Shown piece after piece: positions 16,666-25,329 of a stretch of 64,000 nucleotides of DNA. The notes under the pieces were generated by a model that saw only the letters and a list, made by a program, of their open reading frames with translations, searched no databases and was not told the DNA's origin. The stretch is from PHAA01 sp022706565 (GTDB lineage Bacteria; Bacillota; Syntrophomonadia; Syntrophomonadales; Syntrophomonadaceae): assembly GCA_040769385.1 (NCBI GenBank), contig JAXGLD010000005.1, positions 145,332-209,331 on the forward strand, written 5' to 3'. How positions within the stretch are numbered: position 1 is the stretch's first letter; the number at the start of each line of letters is the position of its first letter. The position numbers and the translations under genes were made by a program.

Positions 16666-17835
16666 ATGCGGGTAATCAAGAACCGATGGTCAATATTGCT
16701 GATTATGACGGTATTGTTGCTGGTTTGGACGGCGGCCGCAGCAGCGTTGGAAACCAGGACCGGAGACATAGTGAATGTGCCAGCCGGAGATATCCGTGGT
16801 CCCCTATTTGTTTCCGGCAATAATCTATCTGTCGATGCCAATGTAGATGGGGACGTGTTTGCAGTCGGATCTTCCATAACCATTAACGGCAATGTAACTG
16901 GAGACGTTATCGCCGCCGGAAATACTATTTTGATTAACGGTACTGTCAGCGGGGATATCCGTACCGCTGGCAATAACATTGATATCAGCGGTCCGGTGGG
17001 CGGAAGCATCACTGGTGCGGCTAATTCAATAACACTGCGGGATTCCGCTCAGGTCAACCGCGATGTAATGATGTTCGGTAATTCAGTCACTGTACGCGGC
17101 CCTATCCAGGGTCAGGTTATGGGGAGCTCCAACAAGTTTTACCTGCATGGCCCGGTAGGCGGTGACGTGAAAATCTGGGATGTCCAGAACCTCATAATCG
17201 GTCCCGCCGCGGATGTCAAGGGAACAATCAACTATCGTTCCGCTAACCCGGCCCAGATCGATCCAGCCGCCCAGATTGCGGCGATAAGCCAATCAGCCCC
17301 GCCAGTCCGGCCTGAAACCAAAATGCCGGGTCAGATCCCCTATGGTGCAAATTGGACCGGTGCCATTTTCATGGTGATCTCAGGTTTCATTATCTGGGGA
17401 ATCTTTTATCTGCTCTTCCCGCAATTGTTTCCCCGGTCCGGTCAAGGCGACTACGGCTCCTTCCTGGCCAAATTGGGGTGGGGATTCCTGACTTTGCTGG
17501 TGGTGCCCATGGCAGTTGTCATGGTACTTATCACCGTGGTTGGATTACCCCTGGCTTTGCTGTTGTTGTTCATTTATATTCTGGTCCTGTGTCTGGCCAA
17601 GATCCTGGTTGCCGATTACCTGGTCCGGCTACTGGCAGAACGGAATGGTTGGAACACCAAAGGTGCGGTAATTGCATCCTTCCTCGCGATACTGATAATC
17701 ATGGCAGCCACAGCCCGCATACCAGTGGTCGGTTTCTTCATCAGCCTGATCATAGCCTCACTGGCTTTGGGATTGGTCGTTACCGGCATAGCCAGACGGC
17801 GCCGGCCCCCAACCGCCTCGATCGAGTCGGTATAA
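16666..17835 (+). CDS. Bactofilin-like polymer-forming protein with C-terminal membrane domain
   Basis: After a signal peptide (residues about 1-28) comes a beta-helical region of short repeats (NGNVTGDVIAAGNTILINGT and similar) as in bactofilin/polymer-forming proteins. The C-terminal 150 residues hold about four membrane helices. It is about 389 aa. Secreted bactofilin-type domains fused to membrane helices are common in Clostridia and may act in envelope organisation. ATG 16666 is preferred over ATGs at 16657 and 16660 because AAGGAG lies 9 bases before it and overlaps the others. A terminator follows. Confidence 0.75.
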   Translation: MRVIKNRWSILLIMTVLLLVWTAAAAALETRTGDIVNVPAGDIRGPLFVSGNNLSVDANVDGDVFAVGSSITINGNVTGDVIAAGNTILINGTVSGDIRTAGNNIDISGPVGGSITGAANSITLRDSAQVNRDVMMFGNSVTVRGPIQGQVMGSSNKFYLHGPVGGDVKIWDVQNLIIGPAADVKGTINYRSANPAQIDPAAQIAAISQSAPPVRPETKMPGQIPYGANWTGAIFMVISGFIIWGIFYLLFPQLFPRSGQGDYGSFLAKLGWGFLTLLVVPMAVVMVLITVVGLPLALLLLFIYILVLCLAKILVADYLVRLLAERNGWNTKGAVIASFLAILIIMAATARIPVVGFFISLIIASLALGLVVTGIARRRRPPTASIESV

Positions 17836-17873
17836 CCAGCTGATCTGCGAAGGGAATACTATAGGAAAAAATC

Positions 17874-17911
17874 AAGCCCTGTACAGCGCTAATCAACGCT
17901 TTACAGGGCTT
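17874..17911 (+). terminator. Bidirectional hairpin terminator
   Basis: A 10-bp perfect stem (17874-17883 with 17902-17911, AAGCCCTGTA / TACAGGGCTT) lies between the convergent bactofilin-like and CDGSH genes. An A-rich run precedes it, so it should work best on the minus strand. Confidence 0.7.
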
Positions 17912-17945
17912 CATCTACTGGTCTGGTCCTTGGCCTATGCCTTGC

Positions 17946-18431
17946 CTATTTGCGGGCGTGGGAGCCGTCGCAGAAGGGTTTGTTATCGCTTTTTCCACAG
18001 GCGCACAATACGATATGGTTGGATTCCCTTATCAGTTTGCCGTCGGAATCCATTATTTTAGCCGCCCCCTTGACCAGCAGGGGACCGTTCTTAACCATTT
18101 TTATGGAGACAAATTCTGTGGGGACTACCTTGTAGTCGACCGAACCTGGTCCGACCGCTATGGCGGGATCTATCTGGGCCCCCTCTTTTACTTTGTACTT
18201 CAGGGCATCGGACGGACACTTGTCGATGGCCTTGATAATCGCCTCGGTGCTGGCGTTTTTCAACTCTATCCATGGTTTTTTATCGACATCGAACACCTCG
18301 GGCAAGGTACCCCAGCACTTGCCGGCGTGGGAGCACCGGGTGGGACACCAGTATACTATTAGTTCATCGGTGTGGTACTCCTTTATTCTTTCCTCCGGGC
18401 TGGAAATATCGGTAAAGTCGTCTTTGGTCAA
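17946..18431 (-). CDS. CDGSH iron-sulfur protein fused to divergent [4Fe-4S] domain
   Basis: The N-terminal half resembles the Fer4_19 divergent mono-cluster ferredoxin (YWCPTRCSHAGKCWG, later DKCPSDALKY). The C-terminal half has a CDGSH signature (CACGKSDNKPFCDGSH) for a [2Fe-2S] cluster with three Cys and one His. The length of 161 aa fits this two-domain family. It starts 19 bases downstream of the flavodiiron gene on the same strand, so it is likely co-expressed and may pass electrons or sense redox state in oxygen/NO defence. Confidence 0.85.
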   Translation of the reverse strand: MTKDDFTDISSPEERIKEYHTDELIVYWCPTRCSHAGKCWGTLPEVFDVDKKPWIELKNASTEAIIKAIDKCPSDALKYKVKEGAQIDPAIAVGPGSVDYKVVPTEFVSIKMVKNGPLLVKGAAKIMDSDGKLIRESNHIVLCACGKSDNKPFCDGSHARK

Positions 18432-18450
18432 ATCATGACCCTCCTCTCCA

Positions 18451-19656
18451 CTATACTTTTTTCCATCCTTCCAGGGCAGCTACCATCTCTTGTCCGAACT
18501 CGTAACAGCGGGTTTCGTTTTCCTGGTCTGGAGTCCACAAACATTTTAGTCCCTCATTGATAACCTCAAAGCCTCCCGCCTGAAGTTCCTGGGTTATGAT
18601 CTTCACCGATTCCCCGCTCCATCCGTAGGAACCGAAGGCAGCCGCCTTTTTGCCGGAGAAGGAAAGACCCTTGATCTCTTCCAGGATACCGGCCACCGCT
18701 GAGAGGATCCCACGGTTTATGGTTGAGGACCCCACCAGAATGGCCCGCGATTTGAAAACCTCGGTTATGATGTCGTTCTTGTCCTGTTTCCCCACGTTGA
18801 ACAGTTTGACGGATATGCTGCCGTCAGCCTCGCTGATACCCCGGGCGATAGCCTCGGCCATCTTCTTGGTACTGTTCCACATAGTGTCATAGATGATGGT
18901 TACCTGGTTTTCCTGGTAATTATTGGCCCAGCGGGTGTATTGCTCCACTATCTGCAGGGGATTGTCCCGCCAGATGACTCCATGACTGGGGCAAATCATG
19001 CGGAGGGGCAGATTCAACCCTACCCACTCTTTGATTTTGCGATCCACCTGGCGGCTAAACGGAGTAAGGATGTTGGCGTAGTATTTCAGGCATTCATGCA
19101 TCAGCTCCGCTTGATCAACCCGATCATTATACAGAGTCTCCGAAGCATAATGCTGTCCGAAGGCGTCAGTGCTGAAAAGGATGCCCTCTCCCATAGCATA
19201 GGTAAACATGGTGTCCGGCCAATGCAGCATGGGAGCCTCGACAAACAACAACTCCTGGCTGCCTATATCCAGCTTGGCGCCGGTCTTGACCACCCGGTAA
19301 TCCCAATCCTGATGATACATGCCGCGCAGGGATTTGACCCCGTTGGCAGTGCAATATACCGGCGTGTCTGGAATTAGTTTCATCAGCGCCGGCAGCGAGC
19401 CGCTGTGGTCCGGTTCAGCGTGGTTGACCACAATGTAGTCGATCTGGTCCAAAGGAATGGTTTCCTGCAAGCGGGCGATGAATTCATCCCGGTATGGAGC
19501 CCATACCGTATCTATCAGAACGTTTTTCTCATCTCGAATAAGATAGGAATTATAGGTAGAACCCTTGTGGGTGGATAATTCCTCGCCGTGAAACTTTTGC
19601 AGTTCCCAGTCTACCTTACCGACCCAGGTGACCTTATCGGTAATCCTGATACCCAA
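18451..19656 (-). CDS. A-type flavodiiron protein (FprA family)
   Basis: The 401-aa protein has a metallo-beta-lactamase-like diiron domain (residues about 1-250; HAEPDHSG provides His, Glu and Asp ligands, and MLHWPDTM follows) and a C-terminal flavodoxin domain (YDTMWNSTKKMAEAIARGI FMN loop near residue 260). Flavodiiron proteins reduce O2 to water and/or NO to N2O in anaerobes, taking electrons from rubredoxin. A rubredoxin gene is divergently placed 185 bases away and a CDGSH gene lies just downstream. The promoter region is described separately. Confidence 0.92.
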   Translation of the reverse strand: MGIRITDKVTWVGKVDWELQKFHGEELSTHKGSTYNSYLIRDEKNVLIDTVWAPYRDEFIARLQETIPLDQIDYIVVNHAEPDHSGSLPALMKLIPDTPVYCTANGVKSLRGMYHQDWDYRVVKTGAKLDIGSQELLFVEAPMLHWPDTMFTYAMGEGILFSTDAFGQHYASETLYNDRVDQAELMHECLKYYANILTPFSRQVDRKIKEWVGLNLPLRMICPSHGVIWRDNPLQIVEQYTRWANNYQENQVTIIYDTMWNSTKKMAEAIARGISEADGSISVKLFNVGKQDKNDIITEVFKSRAILVGSSTINRGILSAVAGILEEIKGLSFSGKKAAAFGSYGWSGESVKIITQELQAGGFEVINEGLKCLWTPDQENETRCYEFGQEMVAALEGWKKV

Positions 19657-19682
19657 ATCTGCTTCGCCTCCTCGTCTGGTTT

Positions 19683-19750
19683 CAATAATTATACTCGTTT
19701 GGAATCTCTAAAGACAAATGTTGATAATTATTGAGGTCATCGCTTACAAT
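19683..19750. promoter_or_regulatory. Divergent flavodiiron/rubredoxin promoters with inverted-repeat operator
   Basis: On the minus strand, TTGTCT (19712-19717) and TATAAT (19688-19693) are 18 bases apart and face the flavodiiron gene. On the plus strand, TTGATA (19721-19726) and TACAAT (19745-19750), also 18 apart, face rubredoxin. A perfect 10-base inverted repeat (CAATAATTAT at 19683-19692, ATAATTATTG at 19724-19733) overlaps the flavodiiron -10 and the rubredoxin -35. Its AT-rich halves recall PerR/Fur-type boxes, which is inference only. One regulator could control both genes. Confidence 0.5.
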
Positions 19751-19841
19751 ACTGCTAAGATATCAAAATTACTCATATGAGCGTAATAAATTCGGCGTTT
19801 TTCATGAGTAAGATGGCAAGAGTATGAAAGGAGAATTGATT

Positions 19842-20015
19842 ATGGCTGACATCGAAACCAAATATGAATGCACCATCTGCGGGTATGTATATGACCCGGC
19901 CGTCGGTGACCCCGACAATGATATACCGCCTGGGATCAGTTTCGAAGATCTCCCTGATGATTGGGTATGTCCGATATGCGGTGCTGCCAAGGACGAATTC
20001 GCAGAAGCAGAATAA
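19842..20015 (+). CDS. Rubredoxin
   Basis: The 57-aa protein is a standard rubredoxin with CTICGYVYDP near the N-terminus and CPICGAAKDEF near the C-terminus, four Cys ligating one iron. It is the usual electron donor to flavodiiron proteins, and that gene is divergent from it. ATG 19842 follows AAAGGAG by 8 bases; the frame is open from 19824 but without a site. Confidence 0.95.
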   Translation: MADIETKYECTICGYVYDPAVGDPDNDIPPGISFEDLPDDWVCPICGAAKDEFAEAE

Positions 20016-20024
20016 GCAGGGTCT

Positions 20025-20315
20025 CTAAACAACAGAATAGTCCCGATAAAATATAACCAGGATCACCTGCAGAGTCATAATCGCGGGCATCCCCCAATAA
20101 AACTTGGGGGTACGGGTTTTGTGGCGGAACAGGTACATGCCTGCCCATCCGCCCAGAGACCCACCGGCCAGGGCCAGTCCCAGCAGAGTCCGTTCCGGGA
20201 TGCGCCTGGCGTGGCGCAAGGCTCGCTTTTTGTCATGGTACATAGCCGCCATGGCCAGACCATTCAGCACCAATAGATAAACGGAAATGGTGATTCCCTG
20301 CCATGAATCAAACAT
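20025..20315 (-). CDS. DUF1294 membrane protein
   Basis: The 96-aa protein has two to three membrane helices and the DUF1294 core (MAAMYHDKKRA, RIPERTLLGLALAGGSLGGW, HKTRTPKF). Function is unknown. ATG 20315 is supported by GGAGAATTAAA just before it; an upstream GTG at 20342 lacks one. It is convergent with rubredoxin, with only 9 bases between stops. Confidence 0.8.
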   Translation of the reverse strand: MFDSWQGITISVYLLVLNGLAMAAMYHDKKRALRHARRIPERTLLGLALAGGSLGGWAGMYLFRHKTRTPKFYWGMPAIMTLQVILVIFYRDYSVV

Positions 20316-20350
20316 TTTAATTCTCCGGTCTGGCGTGTTCACGCCATTTT

Positions 20351-20569
20351 TTACATTTGCAGAAACTTCATCAGGTCATATACCAGGAAAGCCGGCCATA
20401 CCAGGGCTTTCAGGAAGCCCAACAGCCAGCCCCCAACGGTGTTGGACTGGAGGATATAGTAGACCAAGGCGCCGATGAATCCAAGGCCGTAAATCCCTTC
20501 CGAGGCACCCGTTGCTTTCATACCTGTCCCCCCCGATTCTCGGTTTACGTAGATATGGTTTTGACCCAT
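20351..20569 (-). CDS. Small hypothetical membrane protein, 72 aa
   Basis: After a polar Gly-rich N-terminus come two hydrophobic stretches (residues about 25-42 and 48-65). I recognise no named family, though the pattern is common in small Clostridial membrane proteins. ATG 20569 (MGQNHIYV) follows GGGAGG by 7 bases and is preferred over TTG 20584. It lies about 35 bases upstream of the DUF1294 gene on the same strand. Confidence 0.6.
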   Translation of the reverse strand: MGQNHIYVNRESGGTGMKATGASEGIYGLGFIGALVYYILQSNTVGGWLLGFLKALVWPAFLVYDLMKFLQM

Positions 20570-20738
20570 TATCGATCCTCCCAAGTAGATGGACTGTAGT
20601 TTAGTCCAATAATTACATATAGTGTAAGTATCTCACGAAATGAAGATAATAACATTATAAAAGCCAAATAAGCCATATAATTAAGACAGATGAGAATTAA
20701 TATGTTATTCGGCAGCATCATATATGGAGGTAAAAGAA

Positions 20739-21590
20739 ATGAATAAGCTCAAAAATCTGCTGACCCTTGTTTTGCTGGTAACCCTGGTGATGGTCTCCTC
20801 CGGTTGTCAGCGCACCCCTAAGCCCACCCCGCCCGACCCCGCGCCCCCAGGCCCGGTTGAACCGGTCAAGATGGATGTGGCGGTTTATTACCTTAAAACT
20901 ACGCCTACCGATATGTATCTGGTCCGGGAAGTGCACCAGGTCGATAAAACCAACGAAGTAGCCAGAGCTGCCCTCACCGAATTGATCAGCGGAGTCCCCG
21001 CCACTGTCGGGGCGTCCAAGGTTTTGCCGGCCGATACCAAGATCCTGGGGATCAACATCGAGCAAGGATTGGCCACGGTTGATTTTTCCGCCGAGGTCCT
21101 GAAAGCCAACGTGGGGTCCAGTGGCGAAGCCCTGGGTATAGCCAGTATCGTCAACACTCTGACGGAATTTCCGACTATCCAGAAGGTAGCCTTTACGGTA
21201 GACGGCTCCCAGGAAAAGGGCATGGATTGGTGGGGCCATGTGGGATTGTATGAGCAGCCTTTCCAGCGTGATGTTTCTCATGTATTCGAACCGGCCATCT
21301 GGGTCAACTCTCCAGTGAAGGACCAGCTGGTCACCTCGCCGATCAAGATCAGCGGAAGCGCGCGAGTGTTCGAGGCCACAGTCAGTTTTCGGCTAAGGGA
21401 CAGCAGCGGAACGGTTATTGCCGAGGGCTTCACCACCGCCAGTGAAGGAGCTCCCGGACGGGGCGATTACCACGGCGAACTCGCCTTCACTGCCAGCGGA
21501 CCGGGCAAGGGACAGGTAGAAGTATTCGAGGCCAGCGCCAAGGACGGCAGCGATACCAATAAAGTAATAATCCCAGTGCAATGGCAGTAG
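20739..21590 (+). CDS. GerMN and Gmad2 domain lipoprotein
   Basis: A lipoprotein signal (VMVSSGC, Cys about residue 23) and a Pro-rich linker are followed by a GerMN domain (residues about 45-165; VAVYYLKTTPTDMYLV, AALTELISG) and a Gmad2 immunoglobulin-like domain (residues about 185-283; IWVNSPVKDQLVTSPIKISG). This combination is found in GerM-like proteins of spore formers, with roles in germination or sporulation; vegetative envelope roles are possible. ATG 20739 follows GGAGGTAAAAGAA. A strong terminator is shared with the convergent pyruvate carboxylase gene. Confidence 0.85.
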   Translation: MNKLKNLLTLVLLVTLVMVSSGCQRTPKPTPPDPAPPGPVEPVKMDVAVYYLKTTPTDMYLVREVHQVDKTNEVARAALTELISGVPATVGASKVLPADTKILGINIEQGLATVDFSAEVLKANVGSSGEALGIASIVNTLTEFPTIQKVAFTVDGSQEKGMDWWGHVGLYEQPFQRDVSHVFEPAIWVNSPVKDQLVTSPIKISGSARVFEATVSFRLRDSSGTVIAEGFTTASEGAPGRGDYHGELAFTASGPGKGQVEVFEASAKDGSDTNKVIIPVQWQ

Positions 21591-21656
21591 GCTATACGAA
21601 GGGCCGACTGGTGCGTCGCGGGTACTCATAAAACGCATTTTCTTACTTCCAAGCTG

Positions 21657-21694
21657 AAAAGACCCGGAGGATTTATTATTCCTCCGGGTCTTTT
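21657..21694. terminator. Bidirectional rho-independent terminator
   Basis: A stem of about 15 bp (AAAAGACCCGGAGGA and its complement) closes a short loop and is bounded by A-run and T-run, so it can stop both the GerMN gene and pyruvate carboxylase. Confidence 0.9.
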
Positions 21695-21713
21695 AGGATT
21701 TGCTGTCTGCAGA

Positions 21714-24700
21714 TTAGTCCAACTGCATCAGGAGTTCCCCGTTTTTCACCTGCTGATCCACGCTGACCACGATGCTGGCCACCGTTCCTTCCAGCGGTGC
21801 GGTTACCTGGGTTTCCATCTTCATTGCCTCGATGACCGCCAGACTTTGGCCGGGTTTAACCGCATCACCGGGTTTGACTAATATCTTGGTCACTGTACCC
21901 GGGATACTGGCCCCGATCTGTTTTTTGTCATTGGGGTCAGCCATCGTCGTCGTCCCTATCTCCACATCGAACTTCTTATGGAATTGCTTATCCAAAACGA
22001 CCAGCTCGCGGGGGTTGCCGTTGACTTCAAAATAAAGCTTACGCTCGCCTTCCTTGTTGATCTTACCGATGGCGACCAGCTTGATGATGAAGGTTTTGCC
22101 TTCATCCACCTCGACCTCGCAGATTTCTCCCTCACTGATGCCGTCGAAGAAGACCGGGCTGTTCATGCGGCTTAAATCTCCATATTCCTTGCGGAACTGA
22201 AGGTAATCCTCGAAAACCTTGGGATAAAGAGCATGGCTCAGGACATCCTGCATGGTGGGCTCGATGTCAAAATTCTCCCGGAGGTGTTTCTCTATGGCTG
22301 CAAAATCAACTGGTTCGAGCAGTTCGCCTGGTCTGACGGTGATAGGCTTACGGTCCTTGAGAACCAACTTCTGCAGTTCCGCGGGAAAGCCTCCAAATGG
22401 CTGCCCCATCATTCCCTCGAAATATGCTATGGATGAGTCGGGAAAGCTCAAGTTCTTCCCCTTCTCCAGGATGTTCTCCGGAGTCAGGTCATTCTTGACC
22501 ATGAATATGGCCAGATCGCCGACCAGTTTGGAGGAAGGCGTCACCTTCACGATGTCCCCCAGCATGTCGTTGACCGCTCTATACATCTCCTTGACTTCCT
22601 TGAACTTATGGCCCAGTCCAAAACTCTCTACCTGCGGTTTGAGGTTGGAATACTGCCCACCGGGTATCTCGTACTTGTATACTTCGGCGGTGCCGGATTT
22701 CAAGTCGGATTCGAACTGGCTGTAAATAGGCCTGATATCATCCCAGTAATCGGCTATCTCCTGGATCTCATCCAGGTTTATGCCGGTGGCCCGATCGGTG
22801 TTTTCCAGGGCGGCCACGACCGAATTCAAAGCCGGTTGGCTGGTGATGCCGGCCATGCTGTTGAAAGCAGTATCGGCGATGTCCACTCCCGCTTCGGCGG
22901 CCATGAGTACCGTAGCCACACCGTTGCCGCTGGTGTCATGGGTGTGTAAATGGATGGGCATGCTGATCTCCTGTTTCAAAGCTCGGATCAGTTTAACCGC
23001 TGCATAGGGTTTCAACAGCCCGGCCATATCCTTGATGCCCAGGATGTGAGCACCCCTCTTCTCCAGTTCTTTGGCGGTGCGCACATAATAGTCAATGGAA
23101 TACTTGTCGCGGCGTTCATCCAGGATGTCGCCGGTGTAGCATACACAGGCTTCAGCGATCTTGCCTGTCTTCAAGGTTTCATCGATGGCAACTTCCATAC
23201 CCTTCAGCCAGTTGAGGGAATCGAAGATACGGAAGACATCGATACCAGCCGCGGCGGCCTCGCGGATGAATGTTCGTACCACATTGTCGGGGTAATTGGT
23301 ATAGCCCACCGCATTGGAGCCCCGCAACAGCATCTGCAGCATGATGTTGGGTATCTTCTCGCGCAGCAGGGACAACCTCTCCCAAGGTGATTCATGCAGA
23401 AAACGGTAGGCCACATCGAAAGTGGCCCCTCCCCACATTTCCAGCGAGAACAGGTCTCTGCCAAAATAGGAAGTGGCTTCGGCGATACGCAGCATATCCA
23501 CAGTCCGTATACGGGTGGCGGTCAGGGATTGGTGAGCATCACGCATGGTGGTATCGGATAACAGCAGTTTGTTCTGGGCTTTCACCCACTCCACCAACCC
23601 CTCCGGCCCCTTCCGGTCCAATATCTGCTTGGTTCCGCCCAGTCCGCTATACTCAGGCACCTTGGGAACCCGGGGTACATCATAATCCTTCTTCAAGCCC
23701 TTGCCTTCGTTCACTACCTTGTCGCCGATGTATTTGAGTACTTGGACTTCGTGGTCTTCATGCGGAGTAATATCAAATAATTCCGGGGTATTATCAATGA
23801 AACCAGTGTCGCATTCCCCGTTCAAAAACCTGGGGTGGGACAAGACATTGAGTAAAAAGGCTTCGTTGGTTTTGACCCCGCTGATGACCTGCTCGCGCAA
23901 AGCGCGCTTGGCCTTCTGGATGGCGTCCTCGAAGGTACGGGACCAGGTGGTTACCTTGACCAGCAAGCTGTCATAGTAGGGGCTTATCACGGAACCAGTG
24001 TAACCGTTGCCGCCATCCAATCTGATGCCGAATCCGGCCGCGGTGCGGTAGACGTCGATCTTACCGGTATCAGGGGCAAATCCGTTGGCGGGATCCTCGG
24101 TGGTTACACGGCACTGGATGGCGAACCCCCGAGGCTTGATGGCGCTCTGGCGGATACCGATTTCTTTGGAATTAAGCTTGTATCCTTCTGCAATCAGGAT
24201 CTGGCTTTGCACGATATCAATGCCGGTGACGATTTCCGACACCGTATGCTCCACCTGGATGCGCGGATTCATCTCGATGAAATAATGCTGTCCCTGTTTA
24301 TCCAGCAGGAATTCCACCGTGCCGGCATTGCGATACTTGACTGAACTGGCGATCTTGAGGGCGTCGGCACAAATGGCTTTCCTTTGTTGTTCATTGATGG
24401 CCAGGGCCGGGGTGAACTCGATGACTTTCTGGTGTCTCCTTTGGATGGAACAGTCGCGTTCAAACAGGTGCACGATGTTGCCGTAGTTGTCGCCCAGTAC
24501 CTGTACCTCGATATGTTTGGGGCTTTCCAGGTATTTTTCAATGAAAATGTCATCGATACCAAATGCCTTGCGGGCTTCACTCTGGGCGCTGTGGAACTCC
24601 CGCAGCAGGTCGGCTTCGTTTCTGACTATCCTCATTCCCCGTCCGCCGCCGCCGGCGGATGCTTTGAGCATAATCGGGTAACCGCACTCCCGGGCACAGG

Positions 24701-25154
24701 TCAAGGCCTCCTGGTCGGAACTGATAGCCCGTTCCACCCCGGGGATGGTCGGCACGCCGACCTGGTTGGCGATAATTTTGGATTTGATCTTATCCCCCAA
24801 CTGGTCCATCATTTCAGGAGTGGGGCCAATGAAAACCAATCCTGATTCAATGCACTTCTTGGCGAATTCGTAATTCTCCGCCAGGAATCCGTAGCCGGGG
24901 TGGATCGCGTCCACACCTTTCTTAAGGGCCAGGCCGATGATCTCTTCGATGCTCAGATAAGCTTCCACTGGTCCCTTGTTATGGCCGATTAGATATGATT
25001 CATCCGATTTGGTCCGAAACAGGGCCAGTTTATCTTCCTTGGAATACACTGAAACGGTGCGGATTCCCAGTTCATGACAGGCCCTTATTATTCGAATGGC
25101 AATTTCGCCACGGTTGGCAATCAGTACTTTCTTAAACTTCTTAACCATACTCAT
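21714..25154 (-). CDS. pyc: Pyruvate carboxylase
   Basis: The 1146-aa protein carries all domains of single-chain pyruvate carboxylase. They are biotin carboxylase (residues about 5-455; ATP-grasp loop KASAGGGGRGMRIV), carboxyltransferase (from about 530; LLSDTTMRDAHQSLTATRI with metal-binding residues), the PYC/OADA allosteric region, and a C-terminal biotinyl domain with EAMKMET, Lys about 1112. It makes oxaloacetate from pyruvate, bicarbonate and ATP, feeding the TCA pathway and biosynthesis. The start is ATG 25154 or ATG 25148, both after GAGGGGAGCGAGG. A TATAAT lies at 25184-25189 on the minus strand without a clear -35. Confidence 0.95.
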   Translation of the reverse strand: MSMVKKFKKVLIANRGEIAIRIIRACHELGIRTVSVYSKEDKLALFRTKSDESYLIGHNKGPVEAYLSIEEIIGLALKKGVDAIHPGYGFLAENYEFAKKCIESGLVFIGPTPEMMDQLGDKIKSKIIANQVGVPTIPGVERAISSDQEALTCARECGYPIMLKASAGGGGRGMRIVRNEADLLREFHSAQSEARKAFGIDDIFIEKYLESPKHIEVQVLGDNYGNIVHLFERDCSIQRRHQKVIEFTPALAINEQQRKAICADALKIASSVKYRNAGTVEFLLDKQGQHYFIEMNPRIQVEHTVSEIVTGIDIVQSQILIAEGYKLNSKEIGIRQSAIKPRGFAIQCRVTTEDPANGFAPDTGKIDVYRTAAGFGIRLDGGNGYTGSVISPYYDSLLVKVTTWSRTFEDAIQKAKRALREQVISGVKTNEAFLLNVLSHPRFLNGECDTGFIDNTPELFDITPHEDHEVQVLKYIGDKVVNEGKGLKKDYDVPRVPKVPEYSGLGGTKQILDRKGPEGLVEWVKAQNKLLLSDTTMRDAHQSLTATRIRTVDMLRIAEATSYFGRDLFSLEMWGGATFDVAYRFLHESPWERLSLLREKIPNIMLQMLLRGSNAVGYTNYPDNVVRTFIREAAAAGIDVFRIFDSLNWLKGMEVAIDETLKTGKIAEACVCYTGDILDERRDKYSIDYYVRTAKELEKRGAHILGIKDMAGLLKPYAAVKLIRALKQEISMPIHLHTHDTSGNGVATVLMAAEAGVDIADTAFNSMAGITSQPALNSVVAALENTDRATGINLDEIQEIADYWDDIRPIYSQFESDLKSGTAEVYKYEIPGGQYSNLKPQVESFGLGHKFKEVKEMYRAVNDMLGDIVKVTPSSKLVGDLAIFMVKNDLTPENILEKGKNLSFPDSSIAYFEGMMGQPFGGFPAELQKLVLKDRKPITVRPGELLEPVDFAAIEKHLRENFDIEPTMQDVLSHALYPKVFEDYLQFRKEYGDLSRMNSPVFFDGISEGEICEVEVDEGKTFIIKLVAIGKINKEGERKLYFEVNGNPRELVVLDKQFHKKFDVEIGTTTMADPNDKKQIGASIPGTVTKILVKPGDAVKPGQSLAVIEAMKMETQVTAPLEGTVASIVVSVDQQVKNGELLMQLD

Positions 25155-25329
25155 ACCTCGCTCCCCTCTAAATGTCCCCGTATATTATACTCTAACCTCC
25201 GCCCTAAAATCTCCTGTAAAAACCATGTATGCAAAAAACATACCCGTGGAATTGGCATTCTGAGCGCATTTTTGCCTGTTCCGGGTGACATACTAAAAAT
25301 GCCAGCCTAACTGAAAGTGGGAATATGAC

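Noticed and set aside
25155..25329. Riboswitch or T-box before pyruvate carboxylase or the permease
   Set aside because: No known conserved core could be recognised; only a TATAAT on the minus strand stands out.
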